A DNA stretch of 64,000 nucleotides from Microbacterium oxydans. Its GTDB lineage: Bacteria > Actinomycetota > Actinomycetes > Actinomycetales > Microbacteriaceae. The stretch covers positions 62,001 to 126,000 of the forward strand of contig NZ_JYIV01000018.1 of the NCBI RefSeq assembly GCF_000956405.1, in the 5' to 3' direction. The position numbers were made by a program, and so were the translations under genes. The notes beneath the pieces were generated by a model that ran no database searches, was not told where the DNA came from, and was given only the letters and a program-made list of their open reading frames with translations. The first letter of the stretch is position 1. Each line of letters starts with the position of its first letter. Below are positions 25,925 through 35,216 of this stretch, piece by piece.

Positions 25925-26467
25925 ATGAGTGCGCGCGTGCCGAAGCTCGCCATCGCGTTCGCCGTCGCCGGTGCGACCGTCATCATCGACCAAGTGTCGA
26001 AGGCGGTCGCCTTGGCGCAACTGAGTACCACGGAGCGCATTCCGCTACTGGGAGACCTCTTCGGGCTGCAACTGGCGTTCAACCCGGGTGCCATCCTGTC
26101 GTTCGGTTCCAGCGCGACTCCGCTGCTGACCGCAGTCGGAATCGCAGCGACGGTCGTGCTCATCAGGAGCGCAATCCGATCCCGTACCACGTGGTGGGCG
26201 GTCGGTATCGGGTTCATTCTCGGGGGAGCCATCGGCAACGTCCTGGACCGTCTCTTCGCACCCCCTGCGTTCGGCCGCGGGTACGTCACCGACTTCCTCG
26301 CCTACTCGGACCTCTTCATCGGCAATCTGGCGGACGTGGCGCTGGGGGTCGGTGCCGTCGTGCTGGTCGTCGGGCTACTTCGGCGCCGCCGTGGTCCAGA
26401 GGACGACGTCGTCACGCCTCCCGCTTCGATGCCACAGGACATGAGCGAAGGATGGGGACGCTCATGA
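25925..26467 (+). CDS. lspA: lipoprotein signal peptidase II
   Basis: 180 residues, four membrane helices. The two catalytic aspartates are present in GNVLDRLF (about D108) and GNLADVALG (about D137), and FNPGAILSFG matches the N-x-G-A-x-x-x-G loop. It cleaves prolipoproteins ahead of the lipid-modified Cys. GGAGG precedes the ATG. A housekeeping lspA is expected elsewhere in the chromosome, so this is likely an additional copy for lipoproteins of this element (20083, 31072). Its stop overlaps the next ATG. Confidence 0.92.
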   Translation: MSARVPKLAIAFAVAGATVIIDQVSKAVALAQLSTTERIPLLGDLFGLQLAFNPGAILSFGSSATPLLTAVGIAATVVLIRSAIRSRTTWWAVGIGFILGGAIGNVLDRLFAPPAFGRGYVTDFLAYSDLFIGNLADVALGVGAVVLVVGLLRRRRGPEDDVVTPPASMPQDMSEGWGRS

Positions 26468-26799
26468 CACAGAAGAAGCGGACCCCTTCCACCTATCAGC
26501 GGAACGCTCTTGCTCCGAGTCTGCTCGCAGCCGCGGTGCTGTTCCTCGCCCCCGTGCTGCTGGCGAGTGACTGGGCCTCGGTCATCCTCTACGTCACGTC
26601 GATCCTCGCGGTCATCGTCGGATGGTTCGCCGTGCAAGCGCGCCACTGGTGGTGGATCCCGGTGTTCATCGCCATCGCCGTCCTGTGGAATCCCGTCATG
26701 CCCTTCCCGTTCGCCGGACCGGTCTGGACCGGAATCCAGCCCGCGGCAGCAGTCGTCTTCCTGGTAGCGGGAAGCCTTATCAAGTTCCCCCGACCCTGA
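26464..26799 (+). CDS. small four-helix membrane protein
   Basis: 111 residues with about four hydrophobic helices, including ARHWWWIPVFIAIAVLWNP, and an ending LVAGSLIKFPRP. It resembles a small actinobacterial family I recall as DUF6804; no function known. ATG overlaps the lspA stop (ATGA). Position between LspA and CtaG suggests an envelope role. Confidence 0.65.
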   Translation: MTQKKRTPSTYQRNALAPSLLAAAVLFLAPVLLASDWASVILYVTSILAVIVGWFAVQARHWWWIPVFIAIAVLWNPVMPFPFAGPVWTGIQPAAAVVFLVAGSLIKFPRP

Positions 26800-26848
26800 T
26801 GTCGGCACTCATCGCTCAGCTCATCGACAGGCCGGAGGGGGCCCGTCG

Positions 26849-27787
26849 ATGACTCCGTGGATCCCCGACGTCGCGCCCACCTTCCCTGACTACTTCGCCG
26901 TGGTTCCGGGGGCGCTTCCGGTGCTGCCGGTGGTCGCTGGGCTGCTTGCACTTCTCTACATGGTCGGGGCCGTTCGCATGTGGACGCACGGTCGACGCTG
27001 GTCCATCTGGCGTACGTTCAGCTTCCTCAGCGGCTGCGCGCTCCTGGCTGGGACGACCGGTCTCGCCGTGGAGAATTACGGCTACGCGTTGATGTCGGTG
27101 TTCATGTTCCAGCAGCTCACTCTGATGATGGCGATTCCGCCGCTACTCATCCTGGGATCTCCGGGCACCTTGCTGCTCCGCGCCACCCCGCACGTAGGGC
27201 TGGGGCGTAGGGCACTCGCCGTCGCCCACGCGGGGCTGCGCAGCAGACTCGCGCGCTGGGCTCTGAGCCCATGGGCGGCGCTCCCTCTCTATCTGGCCGC
27301 GTTCTACGGCCTGTACCTCGCGGGGTTCGCAGACTCCCTCCTGAGCTCGACCGCGGGACACATCGCCCTCGAGGTGGCGTTCCTCGGCGCGGGCATCATC
27401 TTCACAATCCCCATCCTGAGCTCCGACCCGCTACCCGTTCGCCTCAGTCACGGCGGCCGCGCCCTCGATGTGTTCGCCGAAGCCGCGCTGCACGCCTTCT
27501 TCGGAGTGTTCCTCATGATGGCCACCACCATGCTCATCACCCACTTCGTCGCGCCCACGCAGGCCATGGGACTCGACCCCATCGAAGACCAGCGGCTCGC
27601 CGGCGGACTCGCCTGGTCGTACGGCGAGGCCCCCACGCTCCTGATGCTGATCTACGTCATGCACCGATGGTTCCGGGAGGACACCGCACGATCCAAGGCA
27701 CAGGACCGGTACGTAGACATGTACGGATCATCCGAGCTGGATGAGTACAACGCGTACCTCCAGAAACTCCGCGAGCGGGACGCCTGA
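26849..27787 (+). CDS. CtaG-family cytochrome oxidase assembly protein
   Basis: 312 residues, about seven membrane helices, one caa3_CtaG domain. Features include WRTFSFLSGCALLAGTTG, FMFQQLTLMMAIPPLLILG and HAFFGVFLMMATTMLITHF, where His and Met residues could carry copper. It is the second CtaG domain of the element after the CopD-CtaG fusion. ATG start with a GGAGGGG site close by. Likely delivers copper to an oxidase or another exported cuproenzyme. Confidence 0.88.
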   Translation: MTPWIPDVAPTFPDYFAVVPGALPVLPVVAGLLALLYMVGAVRMWTHGRRWSIWRTFSFLSGCALLAGTTGLAVENYGYALMSVFMFQQLTLMMAIPPLLILGSPGTLLLRATPHVGLGRRALAVAHAGLRSRLARWALSPWAALPLYLAAFYGLYLAGFADSLLSSTAGHIALEVAFLGAGIIFTIPILSSDPLPVRLSHGGRALDVFAEAALHAFFGVFLMMATTMLITHFVAPTQAMGLDPIEDQRLAGGLAWSYGEAPTLLMLIYVMHRWFREDTARSKAQDRYVDMYGSSELDEYNAYLQKLRERDA

Positions 27788-27790
27788 GCA

Positions 27791-29413
27791 ATGCCGACGA
27801 CACTCCACTCCACGCCGACGTCTGAGGCCCGAACGACGCACACTGATCTCACGCGACCACTCGTCGGTGTATGGGTCGCCGTTCCACTGTCGGCGGTCGG
27901 TGGACTCGCCATGGACCTCGCGACCCCCGAGGTCAGTTGGTGGCCCCTCGCGTTCGTCAGCGTCGTCCTCACCTTGGTTGCGACCGTCGGACGTAGCGTC
28001 GGCGGAGCGCTGCTCGTCGGTCTCGCGTTCGGTGTCACGTTCTACGCGCTTCACCTCGATTGGGTTGGTCAGTTCCTCGGGCCGTTGCCACGCATCGCGT
28101 TGTCGGGGCTGCAGGCTCTCCTGTTCGGGCTCGGTGCGGTTCCCATAGCGCTGGCATACCGATGGACGAGCCGCTTCCGTGGCCGTCGTGTCTGGCAAAT
28201 CGTCGCCGTACCCGCACTGGTCGGCGGGTTGTGGGTTGCCCGCGAGATCGTGCTCGGATCGTGGCCGTACGGCGGGTTCCCCTGGGTGCGACTCGGGATG
28301 ACGCAGGTAGAGAGCCCGTTCCCGGAAGCTACGTCGTGGATCGGTGTGACCGGGCTCTCGCTCACCATCGCGGTCATCGCTGCGAGCATCGTGCAGTGGC
28401 TTCGTATCGGGTTGCGCGCAGTGTCCGTTCTGACGCCCGCTGTCGTCCTGGTTTTCGGACTCAGTGTGACACCGCAATATGCGACGACAGGCGCGGGCAC
28501 ATTCGCGGTTGGGTGGGTCCAAGGCAACGGTCCCTCAGGCTACTTCGACGGTAGAGCCTCGGGTGACCTGCTCAAAGCACAGGTCGAGGCATCGGAACCG
28601 ATTCTCGACCGGAACATGGACGTGCTCGTTTGGCCCGAAGGATCGGCGGAGTTCGACCCGTTCCGCAACCGACAGGCCGCCTCTGAACTGAATCGGATCG
28701 TGTCCCGGACGGGGGCGCCGCTTCTGGCGAACGCGGCGACGGCACGAGGCGATGAGACGTTCAACACCTCCTTCCTGTGGACGGCAAACCCCGGCAGCTC
28801 TCAAGTCCACGACAAGGTCAATCCCGTCCCATTCGGCGAGTACGTCCCCGACCGATGGTTGTACGAGCGCCTTGCCCCCGACCTCGTCGGGCTGATCCAG
28901 CGCGAGTACACTGCCGGCACGAACCCACCCGTCGTGACCGTCGGCGAGACCGACATCGGTCTCGCGATCTGCTTCGACGTGATCTTCGACGACGTGATCC
29001 GTGCCGCTGCTGAGCAGGATGTGAAGCTCTACATCTTCCAAACCAACAACGCGGACTTCCGCGGCTCCGACGAGAACCTTCAGCAACTGGCCTTTGCCCG
29101 GATGCGTGCCATCCAGACCGGTAAGAGCGTGGTGAACGTTTCCACTGTGGGCACCAGTCAAGTCATAGCCCCGGACGGCGCGATCCTCGACACAGCAGGC
29201 GTCGACACGGTCGCTGCCGCAATCACGGATGTGCCGCTCCGCTCAGGCATCGCACCAGGCATCCTCGCGGAGAAGTGGCTCGCGTTGAGCGCGCCATTGC
29301 TCGCGTTCGGAAGCCTCGCAACACTTGCCCTCATCGTTCGACGTGCATCGTCGAACGGCCCAGACTCGACCCCCGAACCCGAATCCGGAGGCCCGAACCG
29401 TGACCACACATGA
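27791..29413 (+). CDS. lnt: apolipoprotein N-acyltransferase
   Basis: 540 residues: about six N-terminal helices, then an extracytoplasmic nitrilase-fold domain and a last helix. The catalytic triad is visible as Glu in WPEGSAEFDPF (near residue 282), Lys in HDKVNPVPFGEYVP (near 341) and Cys in LAICFDVIFDD (near 393). It adds the third acyl chain to mature lipoproteins after LspA. Together with lspA this makes a lipoprotein maturation pair on the element. It starts four bases after ctaG ends. Confidence 0.92.
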   Translation: MPTTLHSTPTSEARTTHTDLTRPLVGVWVAVPLSAVGGLAMDLATPEVSWWPLAFVSVVLTLVATVGRSVGGALLVGLAFGVTFYALHLDWVGQFLGPLPRIALSGLQALLFGLGAVPIALAYRWTSRFRGRRVWQIVAVPALVGGLWVAREIVLGSWPYGGFPWVRLGMTQVESPFPEATSWIGVTGLSLTIAVIAASIVQWLRIGLRAVSVLTPAVVLVFGLSVTPQYATTGAGTFAVGWVQGNGPSGYFDGRASGDLLKAQVEASEPILDRNMDVLVWPEGSAEFDPFRNRQAASELNRIVSRTGAPLLANAATARGDETFNTSFLWTANPGSSQVHDKVNPVPFGEYVPDRWLYERLAPDLVGLIQREYTAGTNPPVVTVGETDIGLAICFDVIFDDVIRAAAEQDVKLYIFQTNNADFRGSDENLQQLAFARMRAIQTGKSVVNVSTVGTSQVIAPDGAILDTAGVDTVAAAITDVPLRSGIAPGILAEKWLALSAPLLAFGSLATLALIVRRASSNGPDSTPEPESGGPNRDHT

Positions 29414-30431
29414 CCCTCTCGAGCCGAACATTCGACCGGAGCCGCTTCTCACGCGGTCGGAGCTTCGACGCCGAGAGACCGCGTCGACAGCCCCGACTCC
29501 GCCAGTCACCCGCTCCGAACTTCGGCGCAGGCGCGAGGCCCTGTCCCATCCGCCGATTCCACCAATCAGCGCATCCGACCATCGACCTCGTGACGAGGGC
29601 ATTCCGAGCCGAGAGCACGACGTGCGGACTCCGGCGAAGACGGTGAACACGACTCCATCCACCACCCCCACGGAGCAGGACGCTCGACGCGTTGCAAAGC
29701 CTGCTCCTGCGAGGTCCATCGGGCGGCGAATCGGGAGAACGCCCATCGTGGTGGGCACATTGACCGTCGCTTCCTCGTTCATGGTCGGCATGACGATCCC
29801 GGCCGAGACCGTCGCGGCGGCCAGGACGGATACCACGCCGCGGTTCGCGCCCTCCGAGAGCGACCGATCCGCCGCCGATAGTGACATTCAGGCGTTTGTC
29901 GTGCCGGAGGATGCTGCGGCGGAGGACCTTGGTCGGTCGAACGGCTTCAGCGTGACGTCTGTCCCGCAGCTCGCGGCGGCAGCAGGAATCCGTTACTTCA
30001 GCGGATCCCTGCTGCTCGATCCCGATGCTGAGGTGCAGTGGCCGTTCCCGGTCAGCGTGCCCACGTCGTCGAGTTTCGGGCCCAGGTGGGGGCGAATGCA
30101 TGAAGGCGCCGACTTCACACCAGGTGAGGGAGCCCAGATCCGCGCCGTGGCCGGCGGGACGGTCCGCATCGCGACCGAGAACGGCGGGGCGTTCGGGGTC
30201 ACGGTCTACATTGAGAGCAAGATCGACGGGCAGACGGTATTCAGCCGCTACGCGCACATGTTGCGCGGCTCCCTCGGAGTTCGTGAGGGGGAGAGTGTCT
30301 CCGTCGGCGAAGTCGTCGGACGAGTCGGCAACACCGGACGCAGTTTTGGTGCGCACTTGCACCTTGAAGTGTCGACAGGAGACGGAACGGTCGATCCTGT
30401 CGCTTGGCTGCGGGAGCAGACCGGTGAATGA
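29400..30431 (+). CDS. M23 metallopeptidase, membrane anchored
   Basis: 343 residues from GTG 29400 (GGAGG eight bases upstream), overlapping lnt by 14 bases. A long Arg/Pro/Thr cytoplasmic region with a repeated TRSELRRR motif near residues 18 and 37, one membrane helix near residue 120, then a LytM domain: HEGADFTPGEGAQIRAVAGG supplies His and Asp, and GAHLHLEVS the H-x-H zinc ligands. All zinc residues are present, so it may cut peptidoglycan cross-bridges, perhaps to let the envelope machinery assemble. Confidence 0.88.
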   Translation: MTTHDPLEPNIRPEPLLTRSELRRRETASTAPTPPVTRSELRRRREALSHPPIPPISASDHRPRDEGIPSREHDVRTPAKTVNTTPSTTPTEQDARRVAKPAPARSIGRRIGRTPIVVGTLTVASSFMVGMTIPAETVAAARTDTTPRFAPSESDRSAADSDIQAFVVPEDAAAEDLGRSNGFSVTSVPQLAAAAGIRYFSGSLLLDPDAEVQWPFPVSVPTSSSFGPRWGRMHEGADFTPGEGAQIRAVAGGTVRIATENGGAFGVTVYIESKIDGQTVFSRYAHMLRGSLGVREGESVSVGEVVGRVGNTGRSFGAHLHLEVSTGDGTVDPVAWLREQTGE

Positions 30432-30477
30432 GCTCCGGCGCGTCCCGCTTGATGACCTCGACCTGAGAGGCGGGGCG

Positions 30478-30906
30478 ATGAACCCTCGTCTAGGGCGAAA
30501 GGCGGCGACATCGCCGTTTGCCGTCGGTGTGATTGTCGTGGTCATGGCGTCACTGTTGCTCGTGTTGGGCGTCGCCTGCGCTCCATATCAGGCGACACCT
30601 GATGCATCGACGTCCGTCGGCGTCGACGATCCCTCGGCGCTCGATGCACGAAACGCTGCGCCGGACGCGCCCTCGGTTGCGTCGGCGGGGGAGCCCTCTG
30701 CATCGAGTATCGGCATGGGCCCCGTTGCGTGCGCTCTCGGACTGTTCTGCGGAGTACTTCTCCTGCTCCTCAGCGCTCTGCGTCGGCCAATGCCTCTAAT
30801 GAACCCGGGACGTATCAGGTCTCACCTGATACGTCGACTTCTTCCGAGCATCGCGATGAGGGCCACCGCCCCCTCTCTCACGAAACTCCGCGTGTCGCGG
30901 ACCTGA
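30478..30906 (+). CDS. small two-helix membrane protein ending SRT (DUF6153-like), copy 3
   Basis: 142 residues from ATG 30478, GAGAGG seven bases upstream. First helix AVGVIVVVMASLLLVLGVAC, an Asp/Ala/Ser-rich loop, a helix with two Cys (GPVACALGLFCGVLLLLL), a basic segment and the tail LTKLRVSRT. Same architecture as 19581 and 23318. It precedes the TlpA/CcdA/ResB/CcsA group. A perfect 12-bp inverted repeat lies inside the coding sequence at 30809-30835. Confidence 0.65.
   Translation: MNPRLGRKAATSPFAVGVIVVVMASLLLVLGVACAPYQATPDASTSVGVDDPSALDARNAAPDAPSVASAGEPSASSIGMGPVACALGLFCGVLLLLLSALRRPMPLMNPGRIRSHLIRRLLPSIAMRATAPSLTKLRVSRT
30809..30835. repeat. perfect 12-bp inverted repeat within a gene
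   Basis: Arms GACGTATCAGGT (30809-30820) and ACCTGATACGTC (30824-30835) with a three-base loop. It falls in the basic segment of the small membrane protein. It could fold as a tight RNA hairpin that limits read-through to the TlpA group, or be a protein-binding site. Confidence 0.7.
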
Positions 30907-31071
30907 GCTTCCTCGATTCACGCCGTCGTCATGCTCGTCACTCGGGAGCGAGACGCGACGTCGCCCCGGGACCCGCTCCTCGTCGAGCACTGATGGCCCG
31001 GGCGCGAGGCATGAGCCCGATAACCACCGGCTCTGCCCTGCCAAACGAGATTCAGATCCGAAGAGGAACCT

Positions 31072-31737
31072 ATGCTCAGCGAGCCCGTCCCCCGACCACC
31101 CGCCACCGGCGTCCCCAGCGCGCAGGATCACGGCCGACGACGACGTATTCGTCACGCCGTGCTCGCCTCCATACCCGTCCTTCTCCTGCTCGCAGGGTGC
31201 GCGTCCAACGACTCCCTTTCCCAGCAGTATAGGGATGGCAACGAGAAAGGCTTCATCGCGGGAGACTTCCAAGTCGTCGAGATCCCGCAAGACGAGCGCG
31301 GAGAGCCGGTGACATTCGAAGGGGTCACGGAGACCGAAGAGGAAGTCGCGAGTGACGACTACCGCGGCGACGTCCTCGTCGTGAACTTCTGGTACGCCGC
31401 ATGCGGCCCCTGCATTGTCGAGGCGCCATACCTCGAACAGGTGTGGCAGGACTATCGCGACGACGGCGTGGCCTTCCTTGGCGTGAACACCTACGACCAA
31501 CCCGCCACCGCGCTCTCGTTCGCCAAAGACAACGGCGTCACGTATCCGAGCGTGATCGACGTCAACGACGGCAAGGTCAAGCTGGCCTTCGCTCAGGTGA
31601 CGCCGATCCAAGCCACGCCGACCACCCTGGTCATCGACCGCTCCGGCAGAGTCGCCGCCCGCGTCATCGGTCAGCTCGACAGTGCCTCAATCCTCGCGAC
31701 GCTCGTCGAGGACGTTCTCGAGGAGAGCGTCCCATGA
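31072..31737 (+). CDS. TlpA/ResA-like thiol-disulfide lipoprotein
   Basis: 221 residues. Lipobox LLLLAGCAS after a basic start, then a thioredoxin fold with WYAACGPCIVEAP (C-x2-C) and cis-Pro in IQATPTTLVIDRSG. It keeps heme-binding cysteines of apocytochrome c reduced, using electrons from CcdA. GAGGAAC precedes the ATG, and the stop overlaps ccdA (ATGA). Being a lipoprotein, it is a natural client of the element's LspA and Lnt. Confidence 0.92.
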   Translation: MLSEPVPRPPATGVPSAQDHGRRRRIRHAVLASIPVLLLLAGCASNDSLSQQYRDGNEKGFIAGDFQVVEIPQDERGEPVTFEGVTETEEEVASDDYRGDVLVVNFWYAACGPCIVEAPYLEQVWQDYRDDGVAFLGVNTYDQPATALSFAKDNGVTYPSVIDVNDGKVKLAFAQVTPIQATPTTLVIDRSGRVAARVIGQLDSASILATLVEDVLEESVP

Positions 31738-32489
31738 ACCCTGGAACGCTTATCGTCGACGGAGTTCTGTGGATCGCCATCCCCGTGGCGATCCTCGCCG
31801 GGCTCGTCTCCTTCGTCTCACCGTGCGTCCTCCCTTTGGTGCCCGGGTACCTGGGGTACCTCGGGGGAACTGTGCGGCCAGAACAGGGCAAGAGCGGAAG
31901 CCGAGAGTCGCACCGCGGTCGACTGATGCTGGGGGTGGCGCTGTTCATCGCAGGTTTCACGACCGTCTTCGTCGCCGTGACCATCCTCGGCGGTGCGTTC
32001 GGCTTCGTGCTGCTGCAGTACGCGAACATTCTCACCAGGGTGTTCGGCGCCGTCATCATCGTGATGGGCTTCGTCTTCATCGGACTCTTCGGCGTCGCGC
32101 AGCGAACGATGCGCCCACGGATCGGCAGTCGTGCAGGTCTGGTCGGCGCCCCGCTGCTGGGGTTCGCACTCGGAGTGGGGTGGACACCCTGCATCGGCCC
32201 GACACTCGCCGCAATCATCTCGATGTCATGGAACTTGGGTGACCCCGCTCGAGCCGGCCTGCTCGGGCTGGCGTACTCCCTCGGCCTCGGTATCCCCTTC
32301 ATCGTCCTCGCCGCCGGGTGGGGATGGGCGTCCTCCTCGCTCGCCTTCCTCCGACGCCATGTCCGCACGCTCAACCTCATCGGCGGAGCGATGCTCGTCG
32401 CTCTCGGGATCCTGATGGTCTCCGGCCTCTGGACCGCTCTCATGTCCCAACTTCAGCAGGTGATTATCAATGTCCCGCTCCCTCTCTGA
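31734..32489 (+). CDS. ccdA: CcdA thiol-transfer membrane protein
   Basis: 251 residues, six helices. The two redox cysteines are in FVSPCVLPLVPGYLGYLGG (helix 1, near residue 31) and GVGWTPCIGPTLAAI (helix 4). CcdA passes electrons from cytoplasmic thioredoxin to TlpA/CcsX-type proteins. It overlaps resB by 20 bases, so synthesis is coupled. Confidence 0.94.
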   Translation: MNPGTLIVDGVLWIAIPVAILAGLVSFVSPCVLPLVPGYLGYLGGTVRPEQGKSGSRESHRGRLMLGVALFIAGFTTVFVAVTILGGAFGFVLLQYANILTRVFGAVIIVMGFVFIGLFGVAQRTMRPRIGSRAGLVGAPLLGFALGVGWTPCIGPTLAAIISMSWNLGDPARAGLLGLAYSLGLGIPFIVLAAGWGWASSSLAFLRRHVRTLNLIGGAMLVALGILMVSGLWTALMSQLQQVIINVPLPL

Positions 32490-34146
32490 CCCCGACACCA
32501 AGGGCGATCCGCTCCGGCCAGCCGACCACGCCGATACCGGCGCAACATCTGGGGTGACGAGCCCGGCGCTCAGGGTGACCGGCTGGCTGCGATGGGGGTG
32601 GACACAACTGACGAGCATGCGCACCGCCTTGTTGCTGCTTCTGCTCCTCGCTGTCGCAGCGATCCCCGGTTCACTGTTCCCGCAACGCAGCGCAGACCCC
32701 AACGGCGTGGTGCAATGGCGAAGGAACAACCCCGATGCGTTCCCGCTCGCGGACGGCCTTGGACTGTTCGACGTCTACATCTCACCGTGGTTCTCCGCCA
32801 TCCATCTTCTGCTGTTCGTCTCGCTCATCGGGTGTGTGATCCCGCGTGCGAAGCACCACTATGTCGCGCTGCGGTCACGACCTCCGCGCACTCCGTCCCG
32901 ACTGTCGAGGTTGCCCGCTCATCGCGAGAGGTTCATCGCTGGGAAGGGTGGCGATGCTGAGGGGGCTGTCTCCGCGGCTTCCGACATGCTGCGCAGATCC
33001 GGTTACCGCGTCGAGCGTTACGACCAGGGAGGCACCTACTCGGTATCAGCAGAGCGCGGCTACCTCCGTGAGACCGGCAACCTCGTCTTCCATGTCGCGC
33101 TCGTCGGGGTGCTCCTCTCGGTCGCAGTAGGCGGATCCTTCGCGTACACCGGACAACGAGTCGTGGTGGAGGGGACGACGTTCGTGAATGCTCTGAGCGA
33201 TTACTCGTCCTTCAACCCGGGACGATTCGTCGACGGCGCGGGACTTGTTCCGTACTCGCTCACGCTCGACGACTTCCGTGTCGCCTATCGACTGCCGGGC
33301 ACACCGGGCGCGGGACAGGCAGAGAACTTCGATGCGCAGATCACGGTCCGCCAGCCGGGCGAGCAGGACAGTGAGCGCAGCGTTCGAGTGAACTACCCGA
33401 CCACGATTGCGAATGACCGGATCTACCTCCTGGGGAACGGGTACGCCCCGACGCTGACCGTGAGGAACGGCGACGGCGACGTCGTGTTCAGTGAGTCGCA
33501 GCCATTCCTGCCGCAGGACTCGAACATGACCTCCCTGGGCATCATCAAAATCCCGGACGGGCTACCGAAGCAAGTCGGGCTCGTCGGGTTCTTCTACCCC
33601 ACGCAGGGCACTCTCCCGTCAGGTGCGTTCACGTCCATCTACCCCGACGTCGTCGATCCCGTGCTCACCTTCAACGTCTTCAGCGGGGACCTCGGCATCG
33701 ACGACGGCACGCCGCGCTCCGTCTACACGCTCGACGTGAGCGGACTCGACCAGGAGACGGGCGGCGACAGCGGCACCGACTCGTTGGAACTCCGACCCGG
33801 TGACACGGCCGACCTCCCGAATGGCTGGGGGTCCGTCACGTGGGAGATCGCGGAGGAACAGCAACCAGTGAAGCGATTCGCCTCGCTGCAGATCCAACAA
33901 GATCCGAGCAGTGGGGGAGTGCTCCTCTTCTCGGTGATTGCCATGGTGGGTCTCTTCGCAGGCCTGTTCGTACCCCGGCGTCGCGTGTGGGTGAAAGCCC
34001 GCGACGGGATCGACGGCATCCACATCGAGTACGCCGGCCTCGCGCGCGGCGACGACCCCACGCTGCAACGAGCGGTCGACGATCTCGCACATCGTCACTC
34101 GACTTCGCTCGGCGCGGAGCCTGTGAAGCCCGCCGGCCACTTCTGA
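32470..34146 (+). CDS. resB: ResB/Ccs1 cytochrome c synthase subunit
   Basis: 558 residues. Three helices near residues 50-115 (TALLLLLLLAVAAIPGSLFP, then HLLLFVSLIGCVIP), a further helix near 210, a large outer domain of about 260 residues with SSFNPGRFVDGAGLVPYSL and SFLPQDSNMTSLG-like strands, and a last helix before VPRRRVWVK. With CcsA it forms the system II complex that exports heme and attaches it to CxxCH cytochromes. Confidence 0.93.
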   Translation: MSRSLSDPDTKGDPLRPADHADTGATSGVTSPALRVTGWLRWGWTQLTSMRTALLLLLLLAVAAIPGSLFPQRSADPNGVVQWRRNNPDAFPLADGLGLFDVYISPWFSAIHLLLFVSLIGCVIPRAKHHYVALRSRPPRTPSRLSRLPAHRERFIAGKGGDAEGAVSAASDMLRRSGYRVERYDQGGTYSVSAERGYLRETGNLVFHVALVGVLLSVAVGGSFAYTGQRVVVEGTTFVNALSDYSSFNPGRFVDGAGLVPYSLTLDDFRVAYRLPGTPGAGQAENFDAQITVRQPGEQDSERSVRVNYPTTIANDRIYLLGNGYAPTLTVRNGDGDVVFSESQPFLPQDSNMTSLGIIKIPDGLPKQVGLVGFFYPTQGTLPSGAFTSIYPDVVDPVLTFNVFSGDLGIDDGTPRSVYTLDVSGLDQETGGDSGTDSLELRPGDTADLPNGWGSVTWEIAEEQQPVKRFASLQIQQDPSSGGVLLFSVIAMVGLFAGLFVPRRRVWVKARDGIDGIHIEYAGLARGDDPTLQRAVDDLAHRHSTSLGAEPVKPAGHF

Positions 34147-34185
34147 CAACGACCAGCAGCACGACACGACCGAAAGGAACCCGTC

Positions 34186-35193
34186 ATGAATCAGCTCAGC
34201 CTCGACGGCATCTCCCTCCTCCTCGTCTGGACCGCGATTGCCACCTACCTCCTCGCGTTCACCGCGTACACCATCGACCTCGCGCAGCGCAGCGCCGCAC
34301 CGGTTGCCGTTCCCGTGCGAAGATTGGCGACCGTCGGCGGGCGTGGGCCGGCATCCTCGTCCGAAGAGCTCGCCGGAGATGTCCCCGGCGCCGACACCGC
34401 TCTACAGCGGCCACCCCGACGCTTGTGGGCGCGAATCGGAACGTCGCTCACGGTTCTGGCGTTCCTCTTCCAGCTAGGAGGAACTCTCGGCAGAGGCATT
34501 GCGGCCGAGCGGGTCCCGTGGGCCAACATGTACGAGTTCGCGCTCACCGGGACGCTCCTCATCGTCGCCGTGTACCTCGTGGTGCTGCGGCTGTACGATC
34601 TTCGATTCTTGGGCGCGTTCCTGCTCGGAATGACCGTGCTGCTTCTCGGAGGTGCGACTCTCGGCTTCTATGTCGAGGTTGTGCCGCTGATGGATCCGCT
34701 GAAGAGCGTGTGGCTGGTGATCCACGTGTTCGTGGCTTCGCTCGCCACAGCTCTGTTCGCTCTCGCCTGCGGCGTGTCAATCACCCAACTGATGCAGGGT
34801 AGGCGCGAGCGTCTCCTCAGTGACGCTCCGGACGCGCGAAAGCAGAAGCGCGGTCCTCGCTTCCTTCGCACGATCCCGTCCGCGGACGCGCTGGAGACCC
34901 TGGCGTACCGCTTCACTATCGTCGGCTTCATGTTCTGGAGCTTCACCCTCATCGCGGGAGCGATCTGGGCGAACGACTCGTGGGGTCGCTACTGGGGATT
35001 CGACGTCAAAGAGGTGTGGACCTTCGTGATCTGGGTCCTTTACGCGGGGTACATCCACGCGCGCGCCACCCGGGGGTGGCGTGGTTCCCGGTCTGCGTGG
35101 CTGTCGATTGTTGGGTTCGCAGCAGTGCTGTTCAACTTCTCCGTCGTGAACATCTACTTCCCGGGGCTCCATTCCTACTCCGGGCTGACGTGA
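34186..35193 (+). CDS. ccsB: CcsA/CcsB heme-handling cytochrome c assembly protein
   Basis: 335 residues, about eight helices. The heme-binding WWD block is present as NDSWGRYWGFDVKEVWTFV, and conserved His residues lie in VWLVIHVFV and in YIHARATRG. GGAAC precedes the ATG; resB ends 39 bases upstream. It completes the system II set (TlpA-CcdA-ResB-CcsB). No cytochrome c with CxxCH was found in the window, so its substrate must be the host's or be outside. Confidence 0.93.
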   Translation: MNQLSLDGISLLLVWTAIATYLLAFTAYTIDLAQRSAAPVAVPVRRLATVGGRGPASSSEELAGDVPGADTALQRPPRRLWARIGTSLTVLAFLFQLGGTLGRGIAAERVPWANMYEFALTGTLLIVAVYLVVLRLYDLRFLGAFLLGMTVLLLGGATLGFYVEVVPLMDPLKSVWLVIHVFVASLATALFALACGVSITQLMQGRRERLLSDAPDARKQKRGPRFLRTIPSADALETLAYRFTIVGFMFWSFTLIAGAIWANDSWGRYWGFDVKEVWTFVIWVLYAGYIHARATRGWRGSRSAWLSIVGFAAVLFNFSVVNIYFPGLHSYSGLT

Positions 35194-35216
35194 TCCGGTG
35201 GGGCCGCGGTGCTATC

